From the NCBI GenBank assembly GCA_002104895.1, contig MCFG01000027.1, positions 55,001-102,500 of the forward strand: 47,500 bases of DNA. The letters run 5' to 3'. The translations under genes were made by a program, and so were the position numbers. Origin of the DNA: Anaeromyces robustus (lineage: Eukaryota; Neocallimastigomycota; Neocallimastigomycetes; Neocallimastigales; Neocallimastigaceae). Under the pieces are notes generated by a model. The model made no database searches and was not told where the DNA came from. It saw only the letters and a program-made list of their open reading frames with translations. Positions 24,184 through 37,186 of the stretch are shown in pieces. Each line of letters starts with the position of its first letter. Position 1 is the stretch's first letter.

Positions 24184-25858
24184 AAAAATGTAATAATGAA
24201 TAATATACTTTGTATGGTTCATGTGTTTTTTCTCTTATTTGATCTATTTGAGTATTTGTCATTGGAATTTTATTTTTCCATGAGTTTATATAACGAAATA
24301 GTACTTGTAGTCTCACATAAGATAGAGTTCTTTTTGCATTTATAATTTGCTTTTTATCATATATTTTTGTATCATTTCTAACAGAAATTGAAATTTGTTC
24401 TAATTCTGGTAATTTCCATATAAAATCAGGAAGAACCTCTATATTATTATCATGCATTTTTAATTTCTTTAAACTCTTTAATCTACTAAGACATAATGAC
24501 AAATGTGTTATTTTATTATTACTAATATCTAATTCTTTTAAATGTTTTAATTCAAAAATATCATGTGGTATATTAACTAAATATTTATTACTTAAATCTA
24601 AATCTTTAATAAATCTTCTTCCTTCAATTAAATATTGAGATATAGAAAATTTTTCATCCAGGTTCAATATTTCTAAATTCAATAAATTACCTATTTCATC
24701 AGGTAATTTTTCTAAGTTATTATCTAAAAGGTCTAAAAATGTTAATTTTTTTAAATTTCCTATTTCTTTTGGAATTTCTTGTATTTTATTACAGTTAAGA
24801 TTTAAGTAATCTAAGTTAATTAAATTACCTATCTCTTTAGGAATAAATTGTAACATATTTCTATGAAGATCTAAAAATGTTAATTTTTTTAAATTTCCTA
24901 TTTCTTTTGGAATATTTATTAATTCATTGGAATAAAGATTTAATTCTTCTAAATTAATTATTTTTCCTATTTCATTTGGGATTTCTTTTAATTTATTTTG
25001 ACTAATGTTTAATATTTTTAAGTTTATTAGATTTCCTATTCCTTTTGAAATACTTTCTAATTGATTATCGTTGACATTTAATTTATTTAAATTTACTAAA
25101 TTATTTATATTATATGGAATATTTTTGAATTCATTGTAACTGAGATCTAAGTATACTAATTTCTTCAAATACCATATCTCTTTTGGAATATTTTTAAATT
25201 TATTAACACTTAGATTTAAATTTTCTAAATTTATTAATTTTGCTATTTTATTTGGAAGTTCTTCTAAACTATTACAACCAAGATCTAATTTTATCAAATT
25301 CACTAAATCACCTATATTTTCTGGAATACTTGTTAAATTATTACCATAAAGATCCAATTCTTCTAAATGTATTAGGTTACAAATTTTATTTGATAAATTT
25401 TGTAAAGCATTATTATGAAGATCCAACTTTTTTAGATTTAATAAATTACCTATTTCTTCTGGTATACTATTAATTTCATTAGAATTGAGTTTTAATTCTT
25501 TTAATTGTTTTAAATTTCCTACTTCCTTTGGAATGCTTTTTAAATTATTATCGCAAAGTATCAAATTTTCTAAGCTTAGCAAATTACCTATTTCTTGTGG
25601 TATACTCTGTAATTTATTATATGAAAGATCTAATGTTTTTAGATTTCTTAATTTGAAAATACTTGCAATATGATTATCTAATGTATTATTACCATCGCCT
25701 ATAATTTCTAAATATTCTAATTGTGGTAATTCTATAGTTTCTATTGGTATTCTACATAATTCTTGAGCTTTAACTTTTAAAATTTTTAAATTTGGAAAAT
25801 AATTATATTGATTTTCTAAGATTTCGAATCCAGTTAAATAATCTCCAGTATATTCCAT
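24182..25858 (-). CDS. Leucine-rich-repeat protein (Shoc2/SDS22-like 23-mer repeats)
   Basis: Intronless 558-aa protein. About 18-19 leucine-rich repeats run from about residue 70 to 490. Fourteen are near-perfect 23-mers of the form LxxLxxLxLxxNxLxxIPxEIGN. One is irregular (DEKFSISQYLIEGRRF) and four looser ones follow. The C-terminal tail of about 60 residues (RTLSYVRLQVLFRYINSWKN...) is not LRR. There is no signal peptide, membrane segment, kinase or other catalytic domain, so it is presumably a cytosolic protein-binding scaffold; partner unknown. Lacking introns while most neighbours have several, and sitting beside LINE copies and a minisatellite, it may be a young or retroposed/transferred gene, but the sequence alone does not prove this. 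The start ATG at 25858 has no competing upstream ATG in frame. Confidence 0.85.
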   Translation of the reverse strand: MEYTGDYLTGFEILENQYNYFPNLKILKVKAQELCRIPIETIELPQLEYLEIIGDGNNTLDNHIASIFKLRNLKTLDLSYNKLQSIPQEIGNLLSLENLILCDNNLKSIPKEVGNLKQLKELKLNSNEINSIPEEIGNLLNLKKLDLHNNALQNLSNKICNLIHLEELDLYGNNLTSIPENIGDLVNLIKLDLGCNSLEELPNKIAKLINLENLNLSVNKFKNIPKEIWYLKKLVYLDLSYNEFKNIPYNINNLVNLNKLNVNDNQLESISKGIGNLINLKILNISQNKLKEIPNEIGKIINLEELNLYSNELINIPKEIGNLKKLTFLDLHRNMLQFIPKEIGNLINLDYLNLNCNKIQEIPKEIGNLKKLTFLDLLDNNLEKLPDEIGNLLNLEILNLDEKFSISQYLIEGRRFIKDLDLSNKYLVNIPHDIFELKHLKELDISNNKITHLSLCLSRLKSLKKLKMHDNNIEVLPDFIWKLPELEQISISVRNDTKIYDKKQIINAKRTLSYVRLQVLFRYINSWKNKIPMTNTQIDQIREKTHEPYKVYYSLLHF

Positions 25859-26452
25859 TATGATAAGAATACCTTTTTTTTTTTATTGTAAAATAATGAC
25901 AATACAAACTATCAATTTCTAAATTAAATTATGTATATTGGAAATATTATATATATTTTAAAATATAATTATACAATATTATAATTATGAAAATAATTTA
26001 AAAATTGATATGTATTGTTTATTATTATAATACAGATGAAGTGTAGAATTTCTGTATAAAAAGCAAAAAGAAACTAAATATTTACTTATAAACATTTATT
26101 AATTAATTAATTAAATATATAGTTTCTTTTGATAAATAAAACCTATATATGATAATATAAATCAAGAATATAATAAATAAACTCTGTGATGAATAATTGA
26201 TTGGTAACCGTTGTTTGAACAAACTATTAAACTATTTAAAAAAATTATTGTAATAATAATTTATAGAATTATTATATAAATTAAATTTAATATATTTTGT
26301 AAGACCCTTGAAAGACTTATTAAATCTTATTAAATTTTATATAATAATTTAAAAAAATATAATAATAGAAAATTTAATTATTTATTTAGAATTACATTTT
26401 TTACAGTAATTATTACAAAATTTTATTCTTAATATAATAACAAAAATAATTA

Positions 26453-26713
<261 letters not shown>

Positions 26714-26865
26714 TAAATATATAAATAAAAAACAAATTGATATTATTATTATTATATAATATTATATAATAATAATAATTAAATGATATTAGTTAATTAA
26801 TAATAATAATAATATAAATAAATAAATAATATTAATAAATAATAATTAAATAATAATAATAGTAA

Positions 26866-27016
<151 letters not shown>

Positions 27017-28339
27017 ATATTGTTTTGTTAATGTTACAGCAAAAAAAAGGATAATATATATATAATTTATAGTATTTAATTTATTTATTTCCAAATATAT
27101 TCATTTATTAATATTGTAAATTTATCTACTTAATATTTATATTTAATTATTAAATTTTTTTAATTCCATATCAATTTTTATTATAATTTTTAATTTAATT
27201 TATGTAAACAAATTTTATAATTAATAAAACTGTTAAAACTAATATGTATAATTATTAATTAGCCACAATATATTTGAATAATATATATAAAGTATATTAT
27301 TAATTAATTACTATTATATATAAATTTATATTAAAATTAATTTATTATGAATTAAAATTTTTAACGGTTGATGAAAAATTTAATTAAAATTTAAACTTTT
27401 TCTTTTTATATTCATTGTTTTTAATAATAAACCCAGGAAGGGATTTTTTTTTTCTTTTTTTCTTTTTTCTTTGATAATTGAGAAATGCAATAATTTGTTG
27501 GTAGTAAATAACAAATGTTATAAAATAGAATAAATATTTTGGAATGATTGCAAAAACGCATAAACAATACTATTATAATTTTTTTTTATTTAGATATTTA
27601 TAACAAAATATATTAATTTTTATAATTACAATTAAATTACAATAAAAATATAGTCATTGTATTACAATTTTTTGCTTTATTATTACACAAAATATATATA
27701 GTTCAAATAAGATATTTTTAATTTCTTTATGTATGACAATTTTTATTTCAAACTTTTGCTTTTTTGATTTTATATTTTTTAAGGTTTAATATTTTTTATC
27801 TAAAATTATTCCATCATTTTTACTTAATAATAATTTTCTAATTTCTATAATTATTTATTAATATACTAGCAATTATTAATTGGCAATTATTTATAGATAT
27901 TTATATTAAAATATATATGAAATAATTATACTATATTTAATGAAGTCTTTTTTTAATATATATTTTTATCATGTTTTTCATAAGATTATAATAAGGAAAT
28001 TCTTGCTTTTAAATAGTAAAAAAAAAAAAAAGATTAATTTAAAATGGTGAATTTAATTTATATGAATTTTTTAATATAATATTAATGACAAATATTATAT
28101 ATTAATATTTATTAACAATATATTTATATTAGTATATATTTTTTTATATTTTTAGTTGTGCATAATAATAGTTTAATAAATATAGTAATTAATATTTATG
28201 ACACATTTTTTATTATAAAAAATAATTATTTTGAATATTATCAATTTGTGCTTAATAATAATAATAAGGTTTTTTACAATATAAAAAAAAATGTAATCAA
28301 AAAAAAAAAAAAAAAATAAATATGATAAATAAAAAATAA

Positions 28340-28347
28340 ATAAAGAA

Positions 28348-28390
<43 letters not shown>

Positions 28391-28407
28391 GTCAATAAAT
28401 AAATCAA

Positions 28408-28494
<87 letters not shown>
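28340..28494. repeat. (TAAA)n array with TCAA variants
   Basis: About 38 units, with two GTCAATAAAT/ATCAATAAAT interruptions near 28390-28407. Confidence 0.92.
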
Positions 28495-29547
28495 AAGAAA
28501 TATACAAAATATCAAAAATCAAAAAAAAAAAAAAAAAAAAAATGAAACCAATAAAACTAAATAAATAATATATTTACTTATATATATTTATATATAATTA
28601 TTTTTATATTAATATATATATTATTGATTTATTTATTCCCTTTTTTTTTATTATTATTATTTATACAATGTATATTATTTATCTATTATTTATTCCTTTC
28701 ATTTATTTTTTTAAAAAAAATTCTTTTTAATATAAAATAAAATTATAATTAATAATTAATAATTATTAATAATTATTAATATTTATATTAATCTAATTAG
28801 TATAATTAATTTTATTTTTTAATATTTTTAATTAGTTTTTTTTTTATCTTTATAAATTTATATATAATTTTTAATTTTTTTTATCTTTCCTTTATATACT
28901 TTATTTTATTATATATGTGTACAATTTAGTTTTCGCAGATAATAATCTATATGTTAAGATTTTAAGATATCATAAAAAATATTTTAATGATATTAAAACA
29001 TATAGAAAATATAGATAAAACTGAATATAATTATTATTGAAATTAAAAAATAAATAATTTTTTATGAGTTTTAATATATTATTACCAATGTATTGCTAAT
29101 ATTAATAATAAATAATTTGGATAAATACCTCTTTAATTTACCATTATTTATCAATAAATATATAGTAAAAGAAAAAATAAATAACAGTATATATATGTTT
29201 ATATATATATATAATAAAACAGAAAATAAAATAATTAAATAAAATATTAAAGAAAGGAAAAGAAAATAAAACAAGAAATATTTAAAATTAAAAAACAAAA
29301 AACAAATACAAAAACAAAAATAAAATCATTGTTAAAAAAATATTCAAACCTGAAATAATAAATCAAAATATAAAGTAAAGTAATAGAAAAAGAATAAAAA
29401 AATAATAAAACATAAGTACAGAATAATTTAAATATATATAAAATTATATATTTCATTACCTTTTATGATTTTATAATATATATATATAAAAAGACTAATA
29501 GTTTAAATTTATAAATTCTATAAAAAGGCATATCTTTATATATCAAA

Positions 29548-30853
29548 ATGGTATATATATATATATGTATATATAAATATAACATTTAAAATTTATAATT
29601 ATATAATAAAATTTAATTTATTTTTAATTATATATATTTATTATAGTCATATATAAATTATTTGGAAGATATAAATTCAATAATAACTACATTACAAAAA
29701 GGTAATTTAAATAATTAAATTGTCTATTGAAAGTTTTATTTGTTTATTTAATATTTTAATTTTATTTAATTTTTATAAAATCTTAATATTTATAAAATTA
29801 TAATATTAAAGAGATTTTTTTTATTTTTTTTTTATTTATAATAATTGATTATACAATATATAATAATTTTATTTTTTGTTTTTTAAAAAATATATATATA
29901 TATATTATGCATGAAATTAAAAATTTATTAATTATTAATATAATAATAATAATAAAATAAAAAAATAATCAAAAGACCCATACCCATATCAAAATCGCAA
30001 AACTTATCAAGCTACATTAGAACAAATAAAAATATTAAAAGAAAAGATTAATGAATTAGAAACTTTTATAATTAAACAACGTAAAATAATAGTTAAAGAG
30101 AAAAAAGCAAAAAAGAATAAATCTGCTGATGATTCGAGTGTACAAGGTTCAGAAATATCAAGTAGTTGCGCTTCTAAAACCTTTTCCACAAAAAATATAT
30201 CAAGTACTTCTCTCCCATCTTCAATGGAGTCTATTATTGAACAATATGACCCTCAACAAAAAATTGAATTTGGTGATTTAGAAAATGAACTTAATAAATT
30301 CGATGAACAAAGTATTTCAATTAAATCTCCTCTTTATATGGCAAGTTCTATTGTAGAACAATCACCAAATAAAAGTTCATCCAATAAAAAAAGTTCTAAA
30401 AAATCTGAAAAATCTGAAAAACCAGAAAAATCTGAAAAACCAGAACTCCCATTAAGAATAACTAGTCTAAATGAAAATAAAGTTTTATCGGCAGTACCAG
30501 TACCTCCATTAATGAATAATAATATTTTATCAGCCGTACCAGTACCCCCATTAATAAATAATAATGTTATTTTTAATACAGTAATAGATAATACTATTAA
30601 TATTAAAAATAATGAATATGTTAATGAAAATAATATAACAAATATAGATGATGATTCTCTTATTACTCCAGTTGTAGCTCTTATACCACCTAAAAAACAT
30701 TCATTAGAAAAAGAATTATATGAACAATATAGTAATTTAACACCTGTAATTTCATCTTCAGTACCAAAGACTGAAGAAAATGAAAAATTACCTATAGATA
30801 ATACTAATATTGATAATAATACTCCTGATAATAATGATAACAGTAATAATAAC

Positions 30854-30884
<31 letters not shown>

Positions 30885-30944
30885 GTATTAATTACAATAG
30901 CCAAAGTAATATTACTGTTAATAATAATAATAATAATAATAATG

Positions 30945-30983
<39 letters not shown>

Positions 30984-33900
30984 TTAATAACGATAGTGTT
31001 AATAATGAATTTGATAATACTAATAATAATGAATTTAATAATAATGAATTTGATAATAATGAATTTGATAATAATGGATTTGACAATCCTTATTCATTAT
31101 ATACAATTCCACCACCAGCAATACCATTAACAGTAGATAAAAATAAAAATGAGATAGTTTCTTCATCACCTTCTGAAGGAAAATCAAAATCAAGATTATT
31201 TAGTAAATTAATAAAAAAGAAAGATAAAGATGATAAGAAAAAGAGTCATTCATTAAAGAATATTACATCTACATCTACACCTACACCTACATCAGCTTTA
31301 TCTGTTAGTTCAGAAAATGTTGAAAAAAAAATAGAATTATCTACGTCTCCAGCATCAATTCAAAGTAGTGATAATTCTTTACCAAATTCACTTCCAAGAT
31401 CTCTTCCAAAAGATAAATTTATACCAAATCAAACAAGTATTATTGAAGAAAATGTTGTTCAATCACCTCTTTCCTTTAAAAAAATTGAAAATAATTCTGT
31501 TGATGATGTGACAAATGATAAAGATAAAGATAATGAAGATAATAAAGATAATAAAGATAATAAAGATAATAAAGATAATAAAGATAATAAGGATGAAAAG
31601 GAAAAATCAACAAGTCGTAAAAAATCATTTAAATCTTTATTAACTTCTTCATTAAAGAATGATAAATCAAAACATAGTCCAATGAATAGTTCACAATCTT
31701 CCGTTGATAATTCATCTCTTAATAATAGTGTTTCTTCATTAGAAAATTCTTCAAAATCAGAAGAAGTTAGTACTCCTTCTAAAACTAAAAAGCATTCTAA
31801 ATCATTCTTATCAAAATTAAGTAGTATAGGTAGTAGTCATAAAGAATCAAATAATGATCATCATGATGAAGATAATGATAACAGTAATAATGATAATATC
31901 ATTTCCCCATTAAATACAGAAGAATTAAATGAAAATGTTGATCAAAATGGTCTTATTGTTGGTTCACCATCACATATTATTATTAGTGAAGTCAAACCAA
32001 AATCTGTTGCTGCTAGTCATAAACGTTTTAAGAATGAATATGATCAAGAACATAAACATACATCACATCATAATCGTCATAGTAGATCACATCATAATCA
32101 TCATGATGATCACCATAATAGAAAATCAAGAGAGGAAGCTCTTCTTTTAGAGAATTTATCACCATCTTCACGTCAAAATTATATTGGTGATGGTATTAAA
32201 AAGATTAATAATGCTATTTCATTATCTGCTGCAAATGAATATTATGATAATGAATCTTCTGGAACAGAAACTGATTCATCAGCTTATGATTCAGAAATTC
32301 TTAATATTTCTGATGATGAAATGCCACTTGCTAAATTAATTAAAATTAATTCATATCCAAAAACTGCCAGAACAGAATATTATATTTATATTTCAAAAAT
32401 GATTGAAAAACGTATGGAACAAAAGGCTTATAATCTTAATCATTGTGATACAAAATCATTAAAAGATTTTGATTTAACTAAAATAAATAAAGAATTAATT
32501 TATAATGATGATATGTATACCTCTAAAAGTGATGATGAAATTGATTTTACATCATCAGAATTAACTTATAATATGAAAAGAAGTATTGATAATATAAAAA
32601 ATAAAGAAATTCCACCACATCTTTTACGTACAAGAAAATCTATTGCTGTTATGGAAACTCCAAATTCAGTTAAAAGAAGAGTTCAAGTATTAAGATTCTC
32701 CATGGATTATAAGGATGAAGATGAATCATCATCATCTGATGAAAGTTCCGATGAAGGAGAAGAAGAAGAAGAAGAAAATGAAATAATAGAAGGAATGGAA
32801 GAAAATAATGGACAATTTATTATGGATCAAAGTGATGATGAAACAAAACCATTAAAGAAGAAATTACAATCTTCTAGTTCATCTATTACTTCATCACATT
32901 CTTCAAGCTTTGTTTATAATGAATATTTTGATATGGATATTCCAAGTATTCCAAATAGTGAAGATGAAGAAGAAAATGGTATAAATAATACATTAAATGA
33001 TAAAAAGAAGAATCTTAGTGATCTTGATGATAAATTAAGAATATTTGACTTTGATGATTTAGATAATAAAGATGGTAATAGAAAAGAAGAAGAAGAAGAT
33101 GAAGAAGAAGATGAAGAAGATGATGATGAATTTAAACCTATATTTGAAAAGAAATTCAATGTTAAGAATATTCATGATATTGATGGTAAGAAAAAAATGA
33201 TAAAACAAAGAAATGAAAATAAGAATAAATATGAACAACATCATCACCATCATCACCATCATCATAATACTGATATTATAAATGATGATAGTAATAGTAA
33301 TAATAATGTAAGTAGTCAAAGTACTAAAGTTAAAAAATCTAAAAAGAAAAGTAAGAGTTCTAAAAAAGATACTTCTTCTTCTGAAATTACTCCAAAGGAA
33401 AGATCATCAATTAAAAAGGAAGAAACAGAATCTACATCACGTTCTTCATCTAAAGATGATATTTCTTCACCAACATCTCCTGAATTTAAACGTAAACTTA
33501 GTAAAAAGGAAGAAATTGAAGCTAGAATTCGTGCTGCTAGTGAAAGACTTACATCAAGAGTACCAATTGATGAAAGTAAATACGCAACATATGATATGAA
33601 TAATGATGTATACAATATTGTTAATAATAATGCTACTAATATAGATACCAATATCATAACTACTACTAATAATAATAAATTAAAATCATCATCATCTAGA
33701 AATTCTAATATTACAGATACAACAAAATATGATCCATATAGTAGTATGATTGATAATAATAATGATATTTATTATAATTATAATAATCTTAATAATCTTA
33801 ATAATAATTATAATATTAATAATAATATTAATATTAATAATAATCTTAATATGGTTAATAATCTTAATATGGTTAATAATAATGGTATGATTGATTCAGA

Positions 33901-35242
33901 TACCTATAATACTAATTCCTATGATAATACCAATACTTATGATCATACTGATATTTATGAAACTTATGAAACTTATGATACCTATGATACACTGGATGAT
34001 TACACAGATGATAGATATTCAATTCCAAATGAAAAAATACAAAATAATGATGAAATCTTTGAGAATTATTATGATAATAATAGGAATGATAATAATAATA
34101 ATAATAATATTAATGTTAATGTTATTAATAGTAGAAAGAAAAATTCCAAAGATTATATTTATTACAGTGATGATGATAGTAATAATGCTATAGATAATTA
34201 TGTAATGAATAATAAATTAAGAGAAGATAATCGTAGATTAAGTTCAGGAATGGAAATTGAGAGAAGTTATTCTGGTGATAAAGATGAAAAAATAATTTCT
34301 AAGAGACATAGTAGAACAAGAGACAGAGATAGAGAAAGAGAATTAAGAGATAAAGAAAGAGAATTATGGGAAAGAGAAAGAGAATTAAGAGAAAGAGAAA
34401 GGATAAGAGAAAGAGAACATAGAGAAATAGAATATAGAGATAGAGACAGAGATAGAGACAGAGATAGAGATAGAGATAGAGAAAGAGAAAGAGAATTAAG
34501 AGATAGAGAAAGAGAATTAAGAGACAGAGAAAGAGATTTAAGAGATAGAGAAAGAGAATTAAGAGATAGAGAAAAGGAAAGAGCCAGAGAAATGTATGCT
34601 AAATATAAAGAATCATCATCTAATAAAGAAATAAGTAATAGTAAAAGTCATAGAGAAAGTAGAGATATGGGAGGTACATCTAGTCATAGAGAAAGTAGAG
34701 ATATGGGAGGTACATCCAGTCATAGAGAAAGTAGAGACATGGGAGGAACATCCAGTCATAGAGAAAGTAGAGACATGGGAGGAATATCCAGTCATAGAGA
34801 AAGTAGATCATCCAGTCATAGAAACAGTAGAGATATGAGTTCTTCTATAGGTCATAGAGAAAGTAGAGATAGTAGAGATTTAAGTTTATCTATTAGTCAT
34901 AGAGATAGTAGAGATAGTAGAGATAGTAGAGGAGATATTATGAGTTCTTCATCACGTAAATCTAAAAGAAGTTCATTAATAGAGAGTAGTAGTAAAGATC
35001 AAAAATTAAATAGAAATAGTTATACTGATATGGAAAAACATCATAAAATGAAAATGGAAATGTCAAGTCGTGGAGATAAAATAAGGAAATCATCAAAAAC
35101 ACAACAAAGATCATCAAAAGATAATTATAAACGTGATTCTTATATTAGTAGTAGTAGTGATGATGAAGATGATATTCCAATTGCTTCAATTTTAAGAAAA
35201 AGATCTTCAATGGAAAAAATTAAAAAAATATTCAATAAATAA
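29548..35242 (+). CDS. Giant disordered Asn/Ser/Lys-rich protein, unknown function
   Basis: Not recognised. Model: exon 1 is only ATG (29548-29550, then GTATAT), exon 2 29647-29701, exon 3 29976-35242; total 5325 nt, 1774 aa, frame kept. N-terminus about 100 aa: MSYINYLEDINSIITTLQKD, then a predicted coiled coil (QATLEQIKILKEKINELETF). The rest is mostly low-complexity: NNN tracts (30830-31080), DNK repeats (31530-31600), a His-9 run (about 33240-33265), E/D runs, an alternating Arg/Glu/Asp region (34315-34590), and four to five SHRESRDMGGTS repeats (34640-34850). Two ordered-looking patches contain a similar motif: DDEMPLAKLIK (about 32312) and DDIPIASILRKR (about 35170, near the C-terminus). 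A further conserved-looking stretch is EIPPHLLRTRKSIAVMETP (about 32605-32660). It might be a scaffold or cytoskeleton/cell-polarity protein, but that is a guess. The simpler start at 30224 would drop 102 residues. Confidence 0.75.
34640..34850 (+). repeat. In-frame 36-bp tandem repeats (SHRESRDMGGTS)
   Basis: Four consecutive 12-residue units, the last with GIS for GTS, then shorter SHRESR/SHRNSR variants. They are nearly identical at DNA level, so the expansion is recent. Confidence 0.85.
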
Positions 35243-35420
35243 ATAAATAAAATAAATAAATAAAATAAATAAAAATGTTCAAAAAAAAAAAAAAAAAAAA
35301 AAAATAAGTAGATAAATAAATAAATAAAAATAAATAAATAAATATATAAATTAATAAATATATAAATAAATAAGTAATCAAACAAACAAACAAATAAATA
35401 AATAAACAAACAAACAACCA

Positions 35421-35453
<33 letters not shown>

Positions 35454-35836
35454 TAATTACAAAAAAAAAAAAAAAAAGAAAAATTAAATTATATAAAATA
35501 AGTTAAGAATAATAAAAATACAAAAATCATAATTCATAAAAAAGCAATAATAAAATTAGATCATCATAAATAATAATATATATAACAATTACATATGCAT
35601 ATGTTCATATAAAATAATAATTTTTTAATATTTTTTTCATTATTAATATAAATTAATATATACATACAGAAAATTTCATATTTACATAAATTATAAAAAA
35701 CAAAAAAAAACATAATTAATAAAACATTAATATATATATATTTTAAAAAAAAAAAAAAAAAAGTAATTTTGAAAGTCCATAAATTTCATAAATATAATAA
35801 TACATCAATTAAAGATAAACAAACCAATAACTAATC

Positions 35837-35867
<31 letters not shown>

Positions 35868-36776
35868 ATAAAATATGCATTAATAAAAGTTTTTTCTTAA
35901 CAATTATTATCACTATCTAAACGAATATTATAAAATCAAAGAAAAAAACAAAAAAAAACAAAAAAAAAAAACAAAAAAAAAAAAAAAAAAAACCAATAAG
36001 CAAATATTAAGAAAAGAAGATAATAATTAAAAAAGAAAAGAGAGAGAGAAAAAAAAAAAACAAAAATTTTTTATATGTATTTTATAAATAACAATAACAA
36101 AATATCATTAATTTTTTTTTTATTTAAAAGATTTTTCATTTATTATTATTATTAATAATAATAGTGATAATCATTAATAATAATAACTCTATTAAGAAAA
36201 AATAATACAAAACAAAACAAAATAAAAAGAAACAAACAAAAGAAAAATGATAAATCAATTGACCACTTAATCAATAATCAAACTAAACTTAATAATATCA
36301 ATATCAATTCATCATATATAAAATATATTTTTTTTTTAATATTTATTAAAAAATTTTTTTATATCATTTTTTAATATTTTTTTTTATGTTATCATTTACA
36401 TTATATATATATATTAATAAATATATGTATTAGTATCATATAAGTATCATATAATATTCATTTTTTTTATTAATTAGAAACTTTTATTTTATTTTATTAA
36501 TTTTTTTTTATAAATATAATAATTATTTATAAAAAAGTTTTTTTTTTCTTCCTTTTAATTATATATTAAATTAAAAGTTAATAATAAATAAGTAGATAAT
36601 TAAATCAATAATTAAATCAATCAATAAATAAATCGATAAATAAAATATATAAGTTAATAATTATATAAAAAAAAAAAAAAAAAAAAAAATGAAATAAGTT
36701 TCATATTCATTGAATATATGTTAAATATATGGTTTTTAATATAATAATCTGGTATTATTAATATAAAATAAATAGA

Positions 36777-36823
<47 letters not shown>

Positions 36824-37186
36824 ATATATATATATATATATAAGTTATATAAGTACTTTTTAATTATAAGCTTTTCTCTTTTTTATTATTTTATTTTATT
36901 TTATTTATTAGAAATTTATAATTATAATAAAAAAAAATTCATAAATTTATAATTAAAATCAGTTCAAAAAAATTTTTTTTGTATTTCTATTTTATTTTTG
37001 TATTTTTATTTTTTTATTTATAATTTTATTTTTTAATATATATCTAATGTAAAGAAAATTAATCAAAAATTAATGAAAAAGATATTTTATTTTATTATTA
37101 ATACTTTTTTTTTTATTTTTTTATTTTTTTTTTTTTATTATTTTTTATTTTTTCTATCTTATTATAAATAAGAAAAAATTAACTAA
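35243..37186. other. Convergent intergenic region with composition switch
   Basis: Lies between the 3' ends of the giant protein gene (+) and AK8 (-). From 35243 to about 36290 it is A-rich: TAAA/AAAC units to 35420, (AATC)n 35420-35445, several A-runs. From about 36300 it becomes T-rich, interrupted by an A-rich block at 36590-36840 with a (TAAA)n array at 36772-36824. No gene seen. Confidence 0.65.

Noticed and set aside
30334-35426. Multiple frames antisense or shifted to the giant protein
   Set aside because: Repetitive codons such as AAT and GAA leave other frames open. Only the long plus frame is continuous.
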